The notes under the pieces are model-generated. The model did no database searches, was not told where the DNA came from, and was given only the letters and a program-made list of their open reading frames with translations. A program made the position numbers and the translations under genes. Shown here one piece after another: positions 42,801 through 51,699 of a stretch of 64,000 nt of DNA (the first letter of the stretch is position 1; each line of letters begins with the position of its first letter). Location: the NCBI GenBank assembly GCA_022828595.1, contig JAKGHH010000001.1:140635017-140699016 (forward strand), read 5' to 3'. The stretch comes from Nelumbo lutea (Eukaryota; Streptophyta; Magnoliopsida; Proteales; Nelumbonaceae).

Positions 42801-45670
42801 TAACTTATGACCATAACTCCATATATCTAATTATCCATCTTATGTTTGGTTCCTTGATGGCAACTGGAACTTGGATTGCATAATGAACCAGGGAAAAACA
42901 CAAATTAAACTTATGTTATTCTATCAACATGGACAATTCTAGGGTGTATCTGATATTGACAATTAGAGTGTTTTTTGGTAGCGTTAACACTTCTAAAATA
43001 TGTAAAAAGTAAAATCATATGTTTTAACAAACCATACCATAAAAACTGTATATGTTAAAAGCTAAGTTGATTTGGACAAGATACAATCATCGAATAATGA
43101 CACACATCTTCAAAAAACTGAAGACAAAAGCATGATATAGGCAAATGGAGTAACCCATATTGTAAATTAAAAATAGTGAGATATAAGTATTAAGAAATGA
43201 CAGTTAGATTAGAAAACTAGATACAAAAGCTCGATATAGGCTGTAGGAAACATATTAAATGGGACAACCCATATCTATATTTCAGGATCTTAGGAAATTT
43301 AGGGTTGTACCATGTTTTCCTTATCTGTCTGTATCAATATCCATATTTGGGCTTCATATATTGTGGACCGTGAACCTAAAATCTGACCAGGAACCCTTCT
43401 TCCTCCTATGATCTCAACAACCAACTTAAAAGGAAGTCATAAGAGCTAATTAATTGGGGTATAACTTTACTCTGATCATTGTCATCTTCATCTAAGCTTC
43501 GTCCACTTATGGGTTCAGCTACATGACCCTGTTTTGTCATTTTGTCATGTTTAATGCTTACACACACACAAACACACACAAACACACACACACACACACA
43601 CACACACCAATCAAGAAAACTTTCTCCATTTCATCCTCTCCCTAGTATTCTAATAGCCAAGGTTGCCCTTTTCCAATCTTTCCCCTCTGTTTTCCTTCTC
43701 TTGCAATTGGTTCTTCCAGTATATCCTGAAGCATCATTGCGAAGCTGCAATTTTCTTCATTATCTTCCTCACTTTAAATGGCTTTTGATGGCTGTTCCTC
43801 ACCAACCTTTGGAACAGGGCTACTAATGACTTGGTCTTCTTGCTGACAATTCCTTTCATTGAGCATGTGAAATATTCCTTCACCCAATTTCTTACTAAGC
43901 TCCAGTTTTCTATCTAGTATTTTTGTAGTCTCAGTCTGAGCTTTGGTCGCCAATGACCCCATAGTTGAGCTGATTGCTTGGTATCCCTTGCTTTTCAGAG
44001 GTGCAGGTTAATGGCAGTGGGTCCTGTGTGTACCTTGCTATACTAACTCTGCTAACTCTCTAATTAGGTCGAGTGTACAGCATGCCACTCCAATGGAGGT
44101 GAAAGCCACATCGACAACCAAAAAATAGAAGAAAGCCTGGGCTTTGGTCCTCGTTACCATGTCAACCTGAGTGTTTTCCTCATCATGAGTATCCATCATG
44201 TCAGCCCGAACAGTTGTCTTCACCTTGAATAAATTTCTAGTATAAAATTGGTAAGCTCTCCAGGTAATTGCTCCTCCCAACTTTTGGAATCAAAATTGGG
44301 GATTTGCAGATATTGGCCTGTCTGGATCCCAAAACACACCTTATCTCTTCTGGAATGTTTATGTTGGCAAGGTGGAATCCACACCACCTGAACTAACCAT
44401 TGTGTAAAGTATAGAAGAAAAAAACACTAACCATCATGGGAGCTAAGACTTGTGAGGCAAGCTAAAAGAAAGAAATAATTACTGTGGTTGAAGATGATGC
44501 CATTGCACTACTGTTTTTACTTCCCATCATCTTTTGTATCACTGCCCTTGTACATTGCATTCTTCTTACAAGGTTGCGACAAAATCCCCAGAACCTTCGC
44601 ACTCTAATGTTCTATTTTTGGGTGATTGTGTATTCTTAGTCACAAACAGGTTCATTACCTTTATCCTTGCAAAAGAGTTGTCTTTTGAGTCCTCCTGTTG
44701 AAACTCTCAAGGAGCAGTAGTACTCAAAATTTGGGCCAGTTTTGCTGCCTAGTGGAATTCTTTTATCAAAACTCCATGACTGAAAGATTTTGTCCAGTGG
44801 TTCACTTATTCTTGAATCTTGTCTACCACATCAATATATTTCTCTATGTGCCTTCAAGAAACTTCTATATATACCTTGTTATCGTTTGATCGAATTTTTC
44901 ATGTCATCTATGGTAACTCAGACTCCAAGATTTATTGAAGCTGGTTTGATGTGGAAACCATTGGGTTCATCCACCTACTTGTTTGCTGCTTCTGGTGGCT
45001 TGCCAGAACATGATTAACCTAATCTTTACAAACCTCAGTCGTCTAGAAAATTTCCATCAATATTTTCTTCAGATTTAATTGAAAATTTCTAGATATTTAG
45101 TTTTCTTTTATGCTATTTTCAGGTTCGGCATGGATAATGCTTAGTAGATCCTTCCTTGAATACTGCATATGGGGTTGGGACAACCTCCCTCGTACTGTCC
45201 TTATGTACTACACAAATTTTGTCTCCTCCCCGGAAGGTTACTTCCACACTGTCATCTGCAATACCGAGGAGTTCAACAAAACTGCTGTGAGCCATGACCT
45301 CCACTACATTGCTTGGGATAATCCTCCAAAGCAGCATCCTCGCTTGTTAACAATCAAAGACTTTGATAACATGGTAAAAAGTGGGGCCCCATTCGCTCGG
45401 AAGTTCACCAAGGATGACTCAGTCTTGGACAAGATTGACAAAGAGCTTCTGGGTAGGTCTGAAGGCAGGTTTGCTCCTGGTGCATGGTGCATTGGAAGCT
45501 CTGATGGAGGGGCTGACCCCTGCTCCTTGAGAGGTGAGGATTCAGTATTTCGTCCAGGCCCAGGTGCTGAGAGGTTGAAAGAATTGTTTCAGAAGCTTTT
45601 GTCTGAAGATCTTTATAGCAAGCGTTGTTCATTTCAGACGTCAGAATCAGTTAATAGAAGTGTACATTGA
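24867..45670 (+). CDS. GT14-family beta-glucuronosyltransferase (GlcAT14-like), four exons
   Basis: Joining 24867-25467, 40000-40075, 40177-40292 and 45123-45670 gives 1341 nt (446 residues plus TGA) with GT/AG borders and matching phases (1, 2, 1). The product is a type II membrane protein: a short basic N-terminus ([17 protein letters not shown]), one membrane anchor at about residues 18-41 ([16 protein letters not shown]...), then a lumenal GT14 (core-2/I-branching-type) domain. Visible family motifs are [46 protein letters not shown] and the C-terminal [10 protein letters not shown]. Length is as expected for Arabidopsis GlcAT14 proteins (about 447). That family adds glucuronic acid to beta-galactans of arabinogalactan proteins in the Golgi. 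Intron 1 (14,532 bp) and intron 3 (4,830 bp) are swollen by TEs; intron 2 is 101 bp. No coding lesion is visible, so the gene looks functional. The exact acceptor sugar is inferred from the family. Confidence 0.92.
25468..26391 (+). other. intron 1 of the GT14 gene, left part
   Basis: T-rich intron sequence after donor G/GTCAGT with no further exon or element recognised before the LTR retrotransposon at 26392. Confidence 0.6.
26392..27157 (+). repeat. 5' LTR of the starch-synthase-carrying element
   Basis: It begins TGTTATGG and ends CCATAACA. The U3 part (26400-26720) is a GC-rich array of CAGCACGCACCGC-type units, absent at this length from the related chromovirus LTR. The R/U5 part has ATTTAAGGAACTACGAATTG and GAAATAAAGGCATTC. 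It retains about 85 bases (about 26940-27025) that the 3' LTR lacks. Confidence 0.88.
27160..27172 (+). other. primer binding site, initiator tRNA-Met type
   Basis: TGGTATCAGAGCC, two bases after the LTR end, is the usual complement of the plant initiator tRNA-Met 3' end. The chromovirus at 51285-57133 has the identical site (56559-56571, minus strand). Confidence 0.9.
27430..28440 (+). pseudogene. captured, intron-less, internally deleted starch synthase II fragment
   Basis: The reading is [22 protein letters not shown], the ADP-glucose-binding motif [92 protein letters not shown] and [20 protein letters not shown], then [17 protein letters not shown]. Motifs and order are those of plastid starch synthases (GT5), and the PPLAGxNV lead-in is typical of SSII. 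No intron interrupts it, and it stops near FDP, before the enzyme's end. Family segments are missing after QDME and after WELE. Stop codons occur (after KALA; after GRLDH) and the frame shifts near 28040-28150. It cannot make an active enzyme. The cDNA-like form points to template switching during reverse transcription. Confidence 0.85.
28505..29270 (+). repeat. 3' LTR of the starch-synthase-carrying element
   Basis: Starts TGTTATGGACACACC and ends GGGCCCATAACA, directly followed by the TCCTC duplication. It has the same CAGCACGCACCGC array in U3, with substitutions and length changes. It lacks the R-region segment present in the 5' LTR (about 26940-27025) and has a small GCAAGGGAAGGT insertion, so the two LTRs have diverged considerably since integration. 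Confidence 0.88.
29814..30073. repeat. long near-perfect hairpin, arms of about 105-115 bp
   Basis: The left arm (29814-29916; CAAGCCCAAACAAATCCATG to GGGTGAATGAATGAA) is mirrored by the right arm (29959-30073; TTCATTCATTCATTC to GGATTTGTTTGGGCTTG), with only a handful of mismatches or small indels and a loop of about 42 bases. It lies in the left part of the hAT-like element 29628-39726, inside a transcribed intron. Confidence 0.88.
30340..31839 (-). pseudogene. outer L1 ORF2 3' part: zinc-binding and RNase H domains
   Basis: The frame resumes after the inner L1 as [10 protein letters not shown] followed by a stop, then [28 protein letters not shown] and [18 protein letters not shown] (zinc-binding). 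The RNase H with [19 protein letters not shown] and [15 protein letters not shown] ends in the frame closing at 30340. The first catalytic Asp region (around 30720-30760) is out of frame, so the domain is broken. Confidence 0.8.
31850..33816 (-). mobile_element. 5'-truncated L1 LINE nested in the outer L1
   Basis: It starts within the RT thumb region ([20 protein letters not shown]), runs through the RVT zinc-binding region and RNase H, and ends in a poly(A) tail (T-run 31847-31855 on plus). ACAACCATTT at 31840-31849 and 33817-33826 is the target duplication. Removing the insertion joins LLGKWL to WRWPLERE of the outer ORF2, exactly as in the inner copy ([14 protein letters not shown]), which fixes the borders. 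The inner RNase H is largely open. Divergence from the outer copy shows two separate lineages of the same L1 group. Confidence 0.88.
31966..33569 (-). pseudogene. inner L1 ORF2 C-terminal region: zinc-binding and RNase H domains
   Basis: Frame 33569-32979 gives the post-RT region ([44 protein letters not shown]). Frame 32955-31966 has the RVT zinc-binding motif ([19 protein letters not shown]-x2-C-x8-H-x4-C). The RNase H domain follows, with acidic residues in [42 protein letters not shown] and [10 protein letters not shown] frame break near 32960-32980 separates the two. An RNase H domain of this form is known in one group of plant L1 elements. Confidence 0.82.
33827..36440 (-). pseudogene. 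LINE ORF2 5' part (outer L1): endonuclease and reverse transcriptase
   Basis: ATG at 36440 opens [19 protein letters not shown], the usual L1 apurinic-like endonuclease start, followed after a stop by [22 protein letters not shown] and SNLDRFL. The RT follows at about 35500-33853: [69 protein letters not shown] and the catalytic FADD in [12 protein letters not shown]. The reading ends ...LLGKWL at about 33820, where the inner LINE begins, and resumes at 31839 as WRWPLERE. Stops and frameshifts are scattered. Confidence 0.85.
36484..39165 (-). pseudogene. LINE ORF1 (outer L1), degenerate
   Basis: Three consecutive minus-strand open stretches in changing frames (39165-38389, 38447-37845, 37287-36484) make up ORF1. 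The first begins [16 protein letters not shown]. The middle part ([44 protein letters not shown]) resembles the DUF4283-type N-terminal region of plant L1 ORF1 proteins. The last part is hydrophilic. Frame breaks at about 38400 and 37850-37290 disable it. The RNA-binding role is inferred from the family. Confidence 0.65.
40459..41194. mobile_element. hAT-like non-autonomous element in GT14 intron 3, 8-bp TSD (7/8)
   Basis: The ends are CAGTGTTTTAAAAGGCACTG and CTCCACTTTTTAAAACATTG, inverted. The flanks GTCCACAT (40451-40458) and ATCCACAT (41195-41202) differ at one base. It has GGAGGTGCACCTCC and GAGGCAT-type subterminal words and no coding sequence. It starts 166 bp after the end of exon 3. 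Confidence 0.72.
41519..42293. mobile_element. hAT-like non-autonomous element in GT14 intron 3, perfect 8-bp TSD
   Basis: The ends are CATAGTTTTCAAGGTGCCAA and GCTTTGCCTTGACAACTATG, inverted. ATCATGGT occurs at 41511-41518 and 42294-42301. GCCTTG and GGTGCC words pair between the subterminal regions. A SINE-like sequence sits in its middle. Confidence 0.78.
41945..42060 (+). mobile_element. possible tRNA-derived SINE fragment
   Basis: A box A-like TGGCTCGTTGG (41951-41961) and box B-like GGAATCAAATCCC (41992-42004) are spaced as in a Pol III promoter. A G-rich tail (GGTGGGGGGGGGGTG) follows. No SINE family is recognised and no duplication was found. It could also be chance similarity within the surrounding hAT-like element. 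Confidence 0.35.
42302..45122 (+). other. rest of GT14 intron 3
   Basis: It holds a (CA)n tract at 43559-43608 and two minus-strand open stretches (44280-44038, [18 protein letters not shown]...; 43962-43774, [20 protein letters not shown]...) with no family I recognise. They may be remnants of one captured gene. Nothing else is recognised up to acceptor TTTTCAG at 45122. Confidence 0.45.
43559..43608. repeat. (CA)n microsatellite
   Basis: An ACACAC run with two AAACAC interruptions, about 50 bases. The cysteine/valine-rich minus-strand frame here is an artefact of the repeat. Confidence 0.95.
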
Positions 45671-47604
45671 TGCATTAATAGATGTAAATGGTTGATGTTG
45701 ATGTAAATTGACTTGGTTATATAGTTAATGGGCGCTTTAAAGAATGGTGGGAATGCTTCAAAGCGTGCCCGCGTGGTTGGCTCGGGCATGTGGAGGTGGA
45801 GCCAATAACCAAAGGAAGCAACAAAGAAGTGATTACAGATTAATGAAGAAAGAAAAGTTGTCGGTGCGGCACTGCGGTCTTCTACTTGAGATGTTATACG
45901 GAAAAAGCCGAAATGGCCCTGAATTACTATAAACAAAGGCATATACAATGGGCTATGCATCCAATCAAGAGTGAACACGTCAGCGTGTTTTTCTTGTTAC
46001 TAGCTTCTTGTACATTCCTTTGTTTTTTCCTTTTTGGTGGTTGTACGCAAACTACCTTCACTCTGATTTTTATATTAGTTTGGCTGTCAAACATGGATAG
46101 CCAAATTTTTTCTTTGTTATAAAAAAAAAAAAATTGGTTGTTTAAATCCAGACAGCCTTAACAGGCCTTTCCCTGCATCATGTCATTTTGGCTCAAGTTT
46201 GGTTGCAAATTTACATTAGCGTAATGCATGGGAGTGCAAACTGCAGATAGGCTGTGTTAATGTGGTTCTTTTCTTGCTTCAAATTTGGTATTGTTTTATT
46301 TGTTTGAGATAAACGAAATAAGATGTTCGAGCCTTGTATGCAAGAATGGAGATGGTAGGTAGGACGGTAATATTTTTAGGAATAATGTATGATGTGTTCT
46401 AGAGAGAACTGAGGTAGGTAGAAGTGCAAAATTTTCATGAGATGCAAAATTTATTCCAACTGTTTGGAGTGGAAATGAAACAAAAGTACAAATTTTGCAT
46501 TAGATAAGATTTTTTCCCGCTCTCTGAAGGCCTCGTTCATGTCTTGGTTAGTCATTTGTTTGGTTGAATGCACAGTGTTTTTTGAATAACACTCGCATTG
46601 ATCGGTGTTTTTATTAATTTTAGGTAAAGTTATATAATAATTGTTTAATCTAAAAAGTAACATTATGGATTTATTTCTTATGTATTAGCAAATATGGATT
46701 TATTTCTTATGTGAGACATATCAACTTACCTGCCCTCAGCTGAAAAAAAGACAGATTTATGTGATTTGACCTTTTGCCTAATCCATCAGAAAAAATGGAT
46801 TTATTCTTCACTTTAAAAATAATGTAAAACAAACAAATCCTTGTTTTCAATTCAAAAGACTGCAGCTGCTGTCACTTTCCTCTTTCATATCTCAAGTTGG
46901 AAACCATTGTGCATACACACCCTCTCTTTCTAAAAACACCTAAAGATAAATTACACTATATGGCCTCTTTTAGATATATTTATATCCAATCTATATATCT
47001 ACATATTATATTACACTTGATACTTGAGTGCAAATTATAAAAGTTGAATCCAAATAATATATACCATATATCGTTAGTATTTTCTTGTCAACGTGCTCTT
47101 ATACTTGTATGAGATGGCATCTTTTTTGCAAGAAAAATCGACCAACATATGAGGGTGAGGCAGCCAATGCAAGGCATAGCCCAAAAGTATTGTGCTCATT
47201 AGTACACCAAACAGAGGAGATTGGCGGCTTCTATTAGGACAAATCTGTTACCACACCATTCTAACAGTCTTTTACAACCTGGCATTGGGAATATCTCTCT
47301 ATGAAATAAAGCACATAAATATGGAGATATTCTAATGGACTTTGCCCTGACTGAAGCCGAGAACCAACTTATGAGTTCGAAATCCAATAGTAAAGTTTTG
47401 GGGCTTGCTGTGGCCATCGCCGCGGCTCTGAGGACCAACTTATGATATTTTCAGATCAAGTAAATGGACCAATAAAGGAGTAACAAAACACCAGATTGGA
47501 TTAATGGTGTAGTGCTTGACATTGCAGACATTCTTTTATTATATAGTACATAGTTATAGAACCTATCAGTGAGCGTTCAATGGGTTCAGTTGCTGAAATA
47601 GAGT
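45671..47604. other. intergenic between the convergent GT14 and FTCD-like genes
   Basis: The 3' UTR of the GT14 gene (plus) and that of the FTCD-like gene (minus) meet in this convergent region. A poly(A)-like run lies at about 46120-46133. A fragment at about 46190-46500 with GGTTGCAAATTTACATTAG words resembles the TGCAAAT-rich MITE cluster. No gene recognised. Confidence 0.45.
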
Positions 47605-50111
47605 TCAACCCACATGCTCTGAGTTATCAGAAACCACTTTCATATACTTCTCAACAATCATCTCTGGTGAAAAATCAGTGAAATACCCCTTCTCCACATC
47701 CAATCCTTCCTGAGCAGCTAGTATCTCCACTCGGTGCTGCACCCTGTCAGCTCCAACCTGGTTGGGCTCCAATAGCATGCATGCTATCTCGGTTGAATCC
47801 TCACCATGGACAAGACCCAATGTTTGTACAGTTGGAAGCCCACCGCCCCGCGCACTTACCATCCGAGCAATCCTTCTGGTGACTGAGACATCTGCGGACA
47901 TGATTGGTACATTGTACAATGCTACCCACGGGCTTGCACCGATAATGGCGATGCCTCTGGCCGGAGACACCTCAGTCGGGCCCTCATCTGGCTTCTCAGG
48001 AAGTACATTAGGAAGAGCCCAGCCTGCCCATTGATTGCCCATGAAATTTGGCCGGAAATAGCCCAGCTCGCGCCTAATGCTATCAAGAGCCTTGCCAGTA
48101 GGGTGTGCGGCTTCATACAGAAATACGGGCACTGCGTGTATTCAAAATTTTACCAATACTAATACTAATACTAATAATATATCATGGTTTAAAAGTATAA
48201 TACACAAGAACATGGATATCAGCTGTTTGTATTTCCATATCATAAAATATTATTTTTATTTTTTTTATATATTTTTTAAATTGATCAGGGTCAGGGATCT
48301 TGTATTTAAAATATCAGTGGTTTGCCGATATGATACGAGACGTACTTTAAACTTATAATAAATAATAGTAAAATAACCAATTCTATTTTCTTTCTTTTTA
48401 TCTATTATATATATATATATATATATAAATGGATGAGCAGAAGATATGATTTTACTGCATTTGATTGGAGAAAAAAGTGGATGCATCCGACCTCGGTAGA
48501 CTTATCTGATTGGGCTTGCTTATTTTTGACATGACCATAAGGGAAAAGTTCGGAAACACACAAGATGCAGAATTCTGAATTCCAGCCCCCTAAAACTAGT
48601 CTATAAACCACATCCTGTCCGTGAATTTGACATCAATTCACGGTCAGGATACATTTCCCCTGTACTTTGGGCCTAGTAAATTCTGATATGGGCTGATTGG
48701 TACTCCCGGACCCATTCGCCAGCGGGTCAGTGTGTAGTAATTAGGCAGAACGTACCTTGGAGCCTGTTGCCAATATCAGCGGCCACTGATTTAGCAAGCC
48801 AAGCTGCTTCATCCAGGGAAGCTCGAGCCAAGGGATGGAAGCAGATATGGTCGACCACTCCGAGCCTTGGGTGTGCTCCCGAGTGCAGCTCCAGGTTAAT
48901 GGCTTCATAAGCTGCTCCCACCATGGCCAGCACTGTCTGCTGCAAGGGGCTATAGATGGGACTCCCAGTGCTATCATGAGCGACATAAGAAACAAGCGTG
49001 AACCTCACCCTGTTGTAAACACCATCTTGGAATTTGTTTACGATTACGGTTTCTGGGTTGAGCCTGGCAGCTCGTTCGATTGACTCAAGAGCCGAATTGT
49101 TTCGTGTTTCAGAGATGTAAAGCTTGCAGCATAGCAGCATGGATTGCTGCACCGTCTTCTTCTTCTTGTCCTTAATTTAGTCCAAGCAAAGTAAAGCATG
49201 CAGAATTGCAGATGCAGTCATTTAATCAGAGGAATAAACAGAGCAAACAAAGCACTAACCAAAAAAAAAACAGACTTAACTTGTTTCCTGTGTAAATTAA
49301 TCACTGGATTTGTACGTAGTAGGTATCTATCAACTATGCAAAGAATTGTGACGGTCCACTTGGGTTGGAGCCACTTGATAACTGATAATTGGCTCAACTT
49401 AATTATTGATTTGTCTTTACTGAACCAGTAAATGAGGGTTGGAGCCACTTGACAACTGACTACTCAACCCGTTTAACAAACACATGTACAGAATGAGACC
49501 TGTACACATATTTTCAGGTTTCCACTTCTCGGAGTTGGATGAAGAAAAGAAAGAGATCTTGGAATAGGAGGATTAATCATCAATCATTTTTCCTTTTCAT
49601 CGCCTGGGAAGTTAGGGAGCAAAAATTAAGAAGAGATCGAAGACTGAAGAGGGGAAACTTATGATATAGAAGCTCTAGCCTCTAGCTCTAGATGATAGGA
49701 TTCTAAAAGAAAACTAGTACCATCGGCATCATTTTTCTGCAAACAGATCGTCTGGTAGTTGTTAGCATGTCAGAAAACCCAAGACAGGATTAAAACCCAA
49801 ATCTATTCTATGCTACCCTGAGAGTAAGCAACTTAATTATGAGTGAAATAAAACAATAATTTCAATGATCAATTCTTAATTTACTACTTACTGAAGAACG
49901 TTTCTCTGATCTTTTAGCCAGACAAAAAGAAAAAGGGAGAGAAAACTGATAGAGGAAAGGGGATTGAGAACTCCCTCCCTTCTTTATTTTGGAAGAGCAA
50001 CTTGGCGTTCTATCAATGCAAACTAAGAAATGCATTCACATTGTAAAGAGTCTACAACAAGGAAAAATACAGAAGAGACGACCTTACCTTGCAAATCTGG
50101 TTCAAATCCAT
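47605..50111 (-). CDS. formiminotransferase-cyclodeaminase-like protein, three exons
   Basis: Joining 50111-50088, 49170-48756 and 48131-47605 on the minus strand gives 966 nt, 321 residues plus stop. Exon 1 encodes only MDLNQICK before donor GTAAGG. Exon 2 continues DKKKKTVQQSMLLCCKLYIS after acceptor ATTAAG. Exon 3 begins VPVFLYEAAHPTGKALDSIR after acceptor ACGCAG; phases are 0 and 1. Family motifs include AARLNPETVIVNKFQD, NLELHSGAHPRLGVVDHICF, RELGYFRPNF and GASPWVALYNVPI. This is the plant FTCD-like family (formiminotransferase N- and C-subdomains, without a cyclodeaminase domain), about 300-320 residues as here. Animal homologues move a formimino group to tetrahydrofolate; the plant reaction is not firmly known. 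No lesion is visible. Its neighbour on the left, the GT14 gene, is convergent. Confidence 0.9.
48401..48427. repeat. (TA)n microsatellite in intron 2 of the FTCD-like gene
   Basis: An uninterrupted TATATA run within the 624-bp second intron. Nearby is a short ACTAATACTAATACTAAT repeat at about 48155-48175. Confidence 0.9.
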
Positions 50112-50579
50112 TTCTGGACCTTCGCTTATCTGCTCCTGTTTCAACACAATTGATGACTAGATATCCTTTATATAAATTATTAGTTCTGTTTTCTGTGCAC
50201 GCTTGGTGACCATGACGTTGGATATCCACAGAAAACCAAGGCCCCACAAGTAAATATAAAATATAGGTCATTCTTAATTATTAATGTGGTAGATGAGTAG
50301 TACTGTAGTAGCAAGCAAGCGCCATGTGAAGAGTTTCACATATGATAAAGTCTTAATTAGATCACTGTAAATTATACATGTTCAAGACATAAATGTTAAA
50401 AGATTGTGTCCATTTAGAATTCGAATAGGGGTATATCCAAACTTCAATTCTTCAGATAATCCAGATTCATTGAAATTTGAGATTTGAATCAAGTTGAATC
50501 CGATCCAATTTTACATCCTTTGTACAAGTACCACCCATGCACCATTACAAAATTGTCAAGAAGGAATACAACTTTGTCT

Positions 50580-50864
50580 CTATATCATATTATATATAGC
50601 ATGCATAAACTTTTGGTAGAGAAGATAAGCTTGTGAACCTAAAGCAGCACAACCAGCTGCAAGTGTATTCTGTCTTTTCTTCTCCAAACGCCCGCAGATT
50701 TCCAAGAAAGAAGCTGGGAAATGGGTAGATAGGCTTGTGAACCTAACTCCTGTCCTGTATGCTTCCTTAATGATGGTCCATTTACCGAATAGTCCAAGTA
50801 TGCCTGCAGTTGCACCAGCGTGGCATGCAACATGATCACAAAGTACAAAGGATAAAGAGTTCAT
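50580..50864 (-). CDS. short open frame of unknown status
   Basis: A 94-codon minus-strand frame (MNSLSFVLCDHVACHAGATA...GLFGKWTIIKEAYRTGVRF...) ends in a TAG. Its amino-acid usage looks like coding sequence more than most random frames here, and it lies upstream of the FTCD-like gene on the same strand. I recognise no domain. The phrase GCTTGTGAACCTAA occurs twice (at about 50628 and 50732), suggesting a local duplication. It could be an exon or a gene fragment. Confidence 0.25.
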   Translation of the reverse strand: MNSLSFVLCDHVACHAGATAGILGLFGKWTIIKEAYRTGVRFTSLSTHFPASFLEICGRLEKKRQNTLAAGCAALGSQAYLLYQKFMHAIYNMI

Positions 50865-50952
50865 TAGACTAAATTACACTTGTATGTATGGGGTTTTGCT
50901 CACTAATTGCTTTAATGACAATCTGTTAATGGTTGGATCCTCTCAACACACC

Positions 50953-51284
50953 TGATGGAGGGTGATTTGGCCTGAACTCATAGCACACGGACACGTGTGC
51001 GTGACCTGGCTCGACGAACAGCTCAGTCTAACAGCACAACCGTGACTCGACGGGAAGGATCATTCGAGTCCAACATTGGCCGCTCGGCGGGTTAAGCGAC
51101 TCGTCGGGGACTAGCGCCCGACCAACCTTGACTCCCACCAAGTGTAGGAGATCCCGAACCCCTCTCAGGGCCCGAACTCCTCTCAGGAACCGAGCTCTCC
51201 CTTCCTAAGAAGGGAGAACCCCGGCTTTTGGCTAAGTGTCCCGAGGGAGAAACACCTCGGGGCAGCACCGTCGAGATTCCTTAC
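50953..51284. mobile_element. probable 5' LTR remnant of the Tat-lineage element
   Basis: The sequence starts TGATGGAGGGTGATTTGGCC and is rich in CTCGG, CGAGC and GGGAG words like the plus-strand Tat element at 57134-64000. It is unlike the chromovirus LTR it abuts. It ends GCACCGTCGAGATTCC, where similarity to the chromovirus LTR begins (CTTACACCTTTCTT). I infer that it is the left end of the Tat element, separated from its gag by the chromovirus. No second Tat LTR is in the window to confirm this. Confidence 0.4.
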
Positions 51285-51665
51285 ACCTTTCTTGAACGAA
51301 AAACTGAATGCCTCTATTTCAACTCAGCGTTCCTTAAATAGGAGATTACAAAAGGGAATTCTTTGTTGGATTCGGCTAGGCTAGAGTAATCCAACTCAAA
51401 CTCAAACTTCTACTTCTAAATAAATTACCTACGTCTAATGGTAACACAACTCCTACTTCTAGTGGTAAACAGAACTCTTACTAAGAAGATAAGATAAGAT
51501 AAGGATAAGGGATGAGGGATCATGCAGCTGGCGGCGAGTTGGCGAGCGGAGCTGTTGTGCCAAGATAAGGGTGGTCCCACCTTGCTGAGCCGTCGTGTGG
51601 GTCCCTCTCTAGTGCTGCTGCCGGATGGTGCGTGCTGCTACCTATGCTTGCGTGCATCCATAACA
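51285..51665 (-). repeat. 3' LTR of the chromovirus, truncated
   Basis: It begins on the minus strand with TGTTATGGATGCACGCAAGC at 51665 and aligns to the other LTR through TATTTAAGGAACGCTGAGTTG and AAGAAAGGTGTAAG. After that the roughly 150 bp of U5 seen at 56575-56725 are absent. Confidence 0.75.
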
Positions 51666-51699
51666 TCACACCCCTCCTGGACAACGAGCTTGTCCTCAA

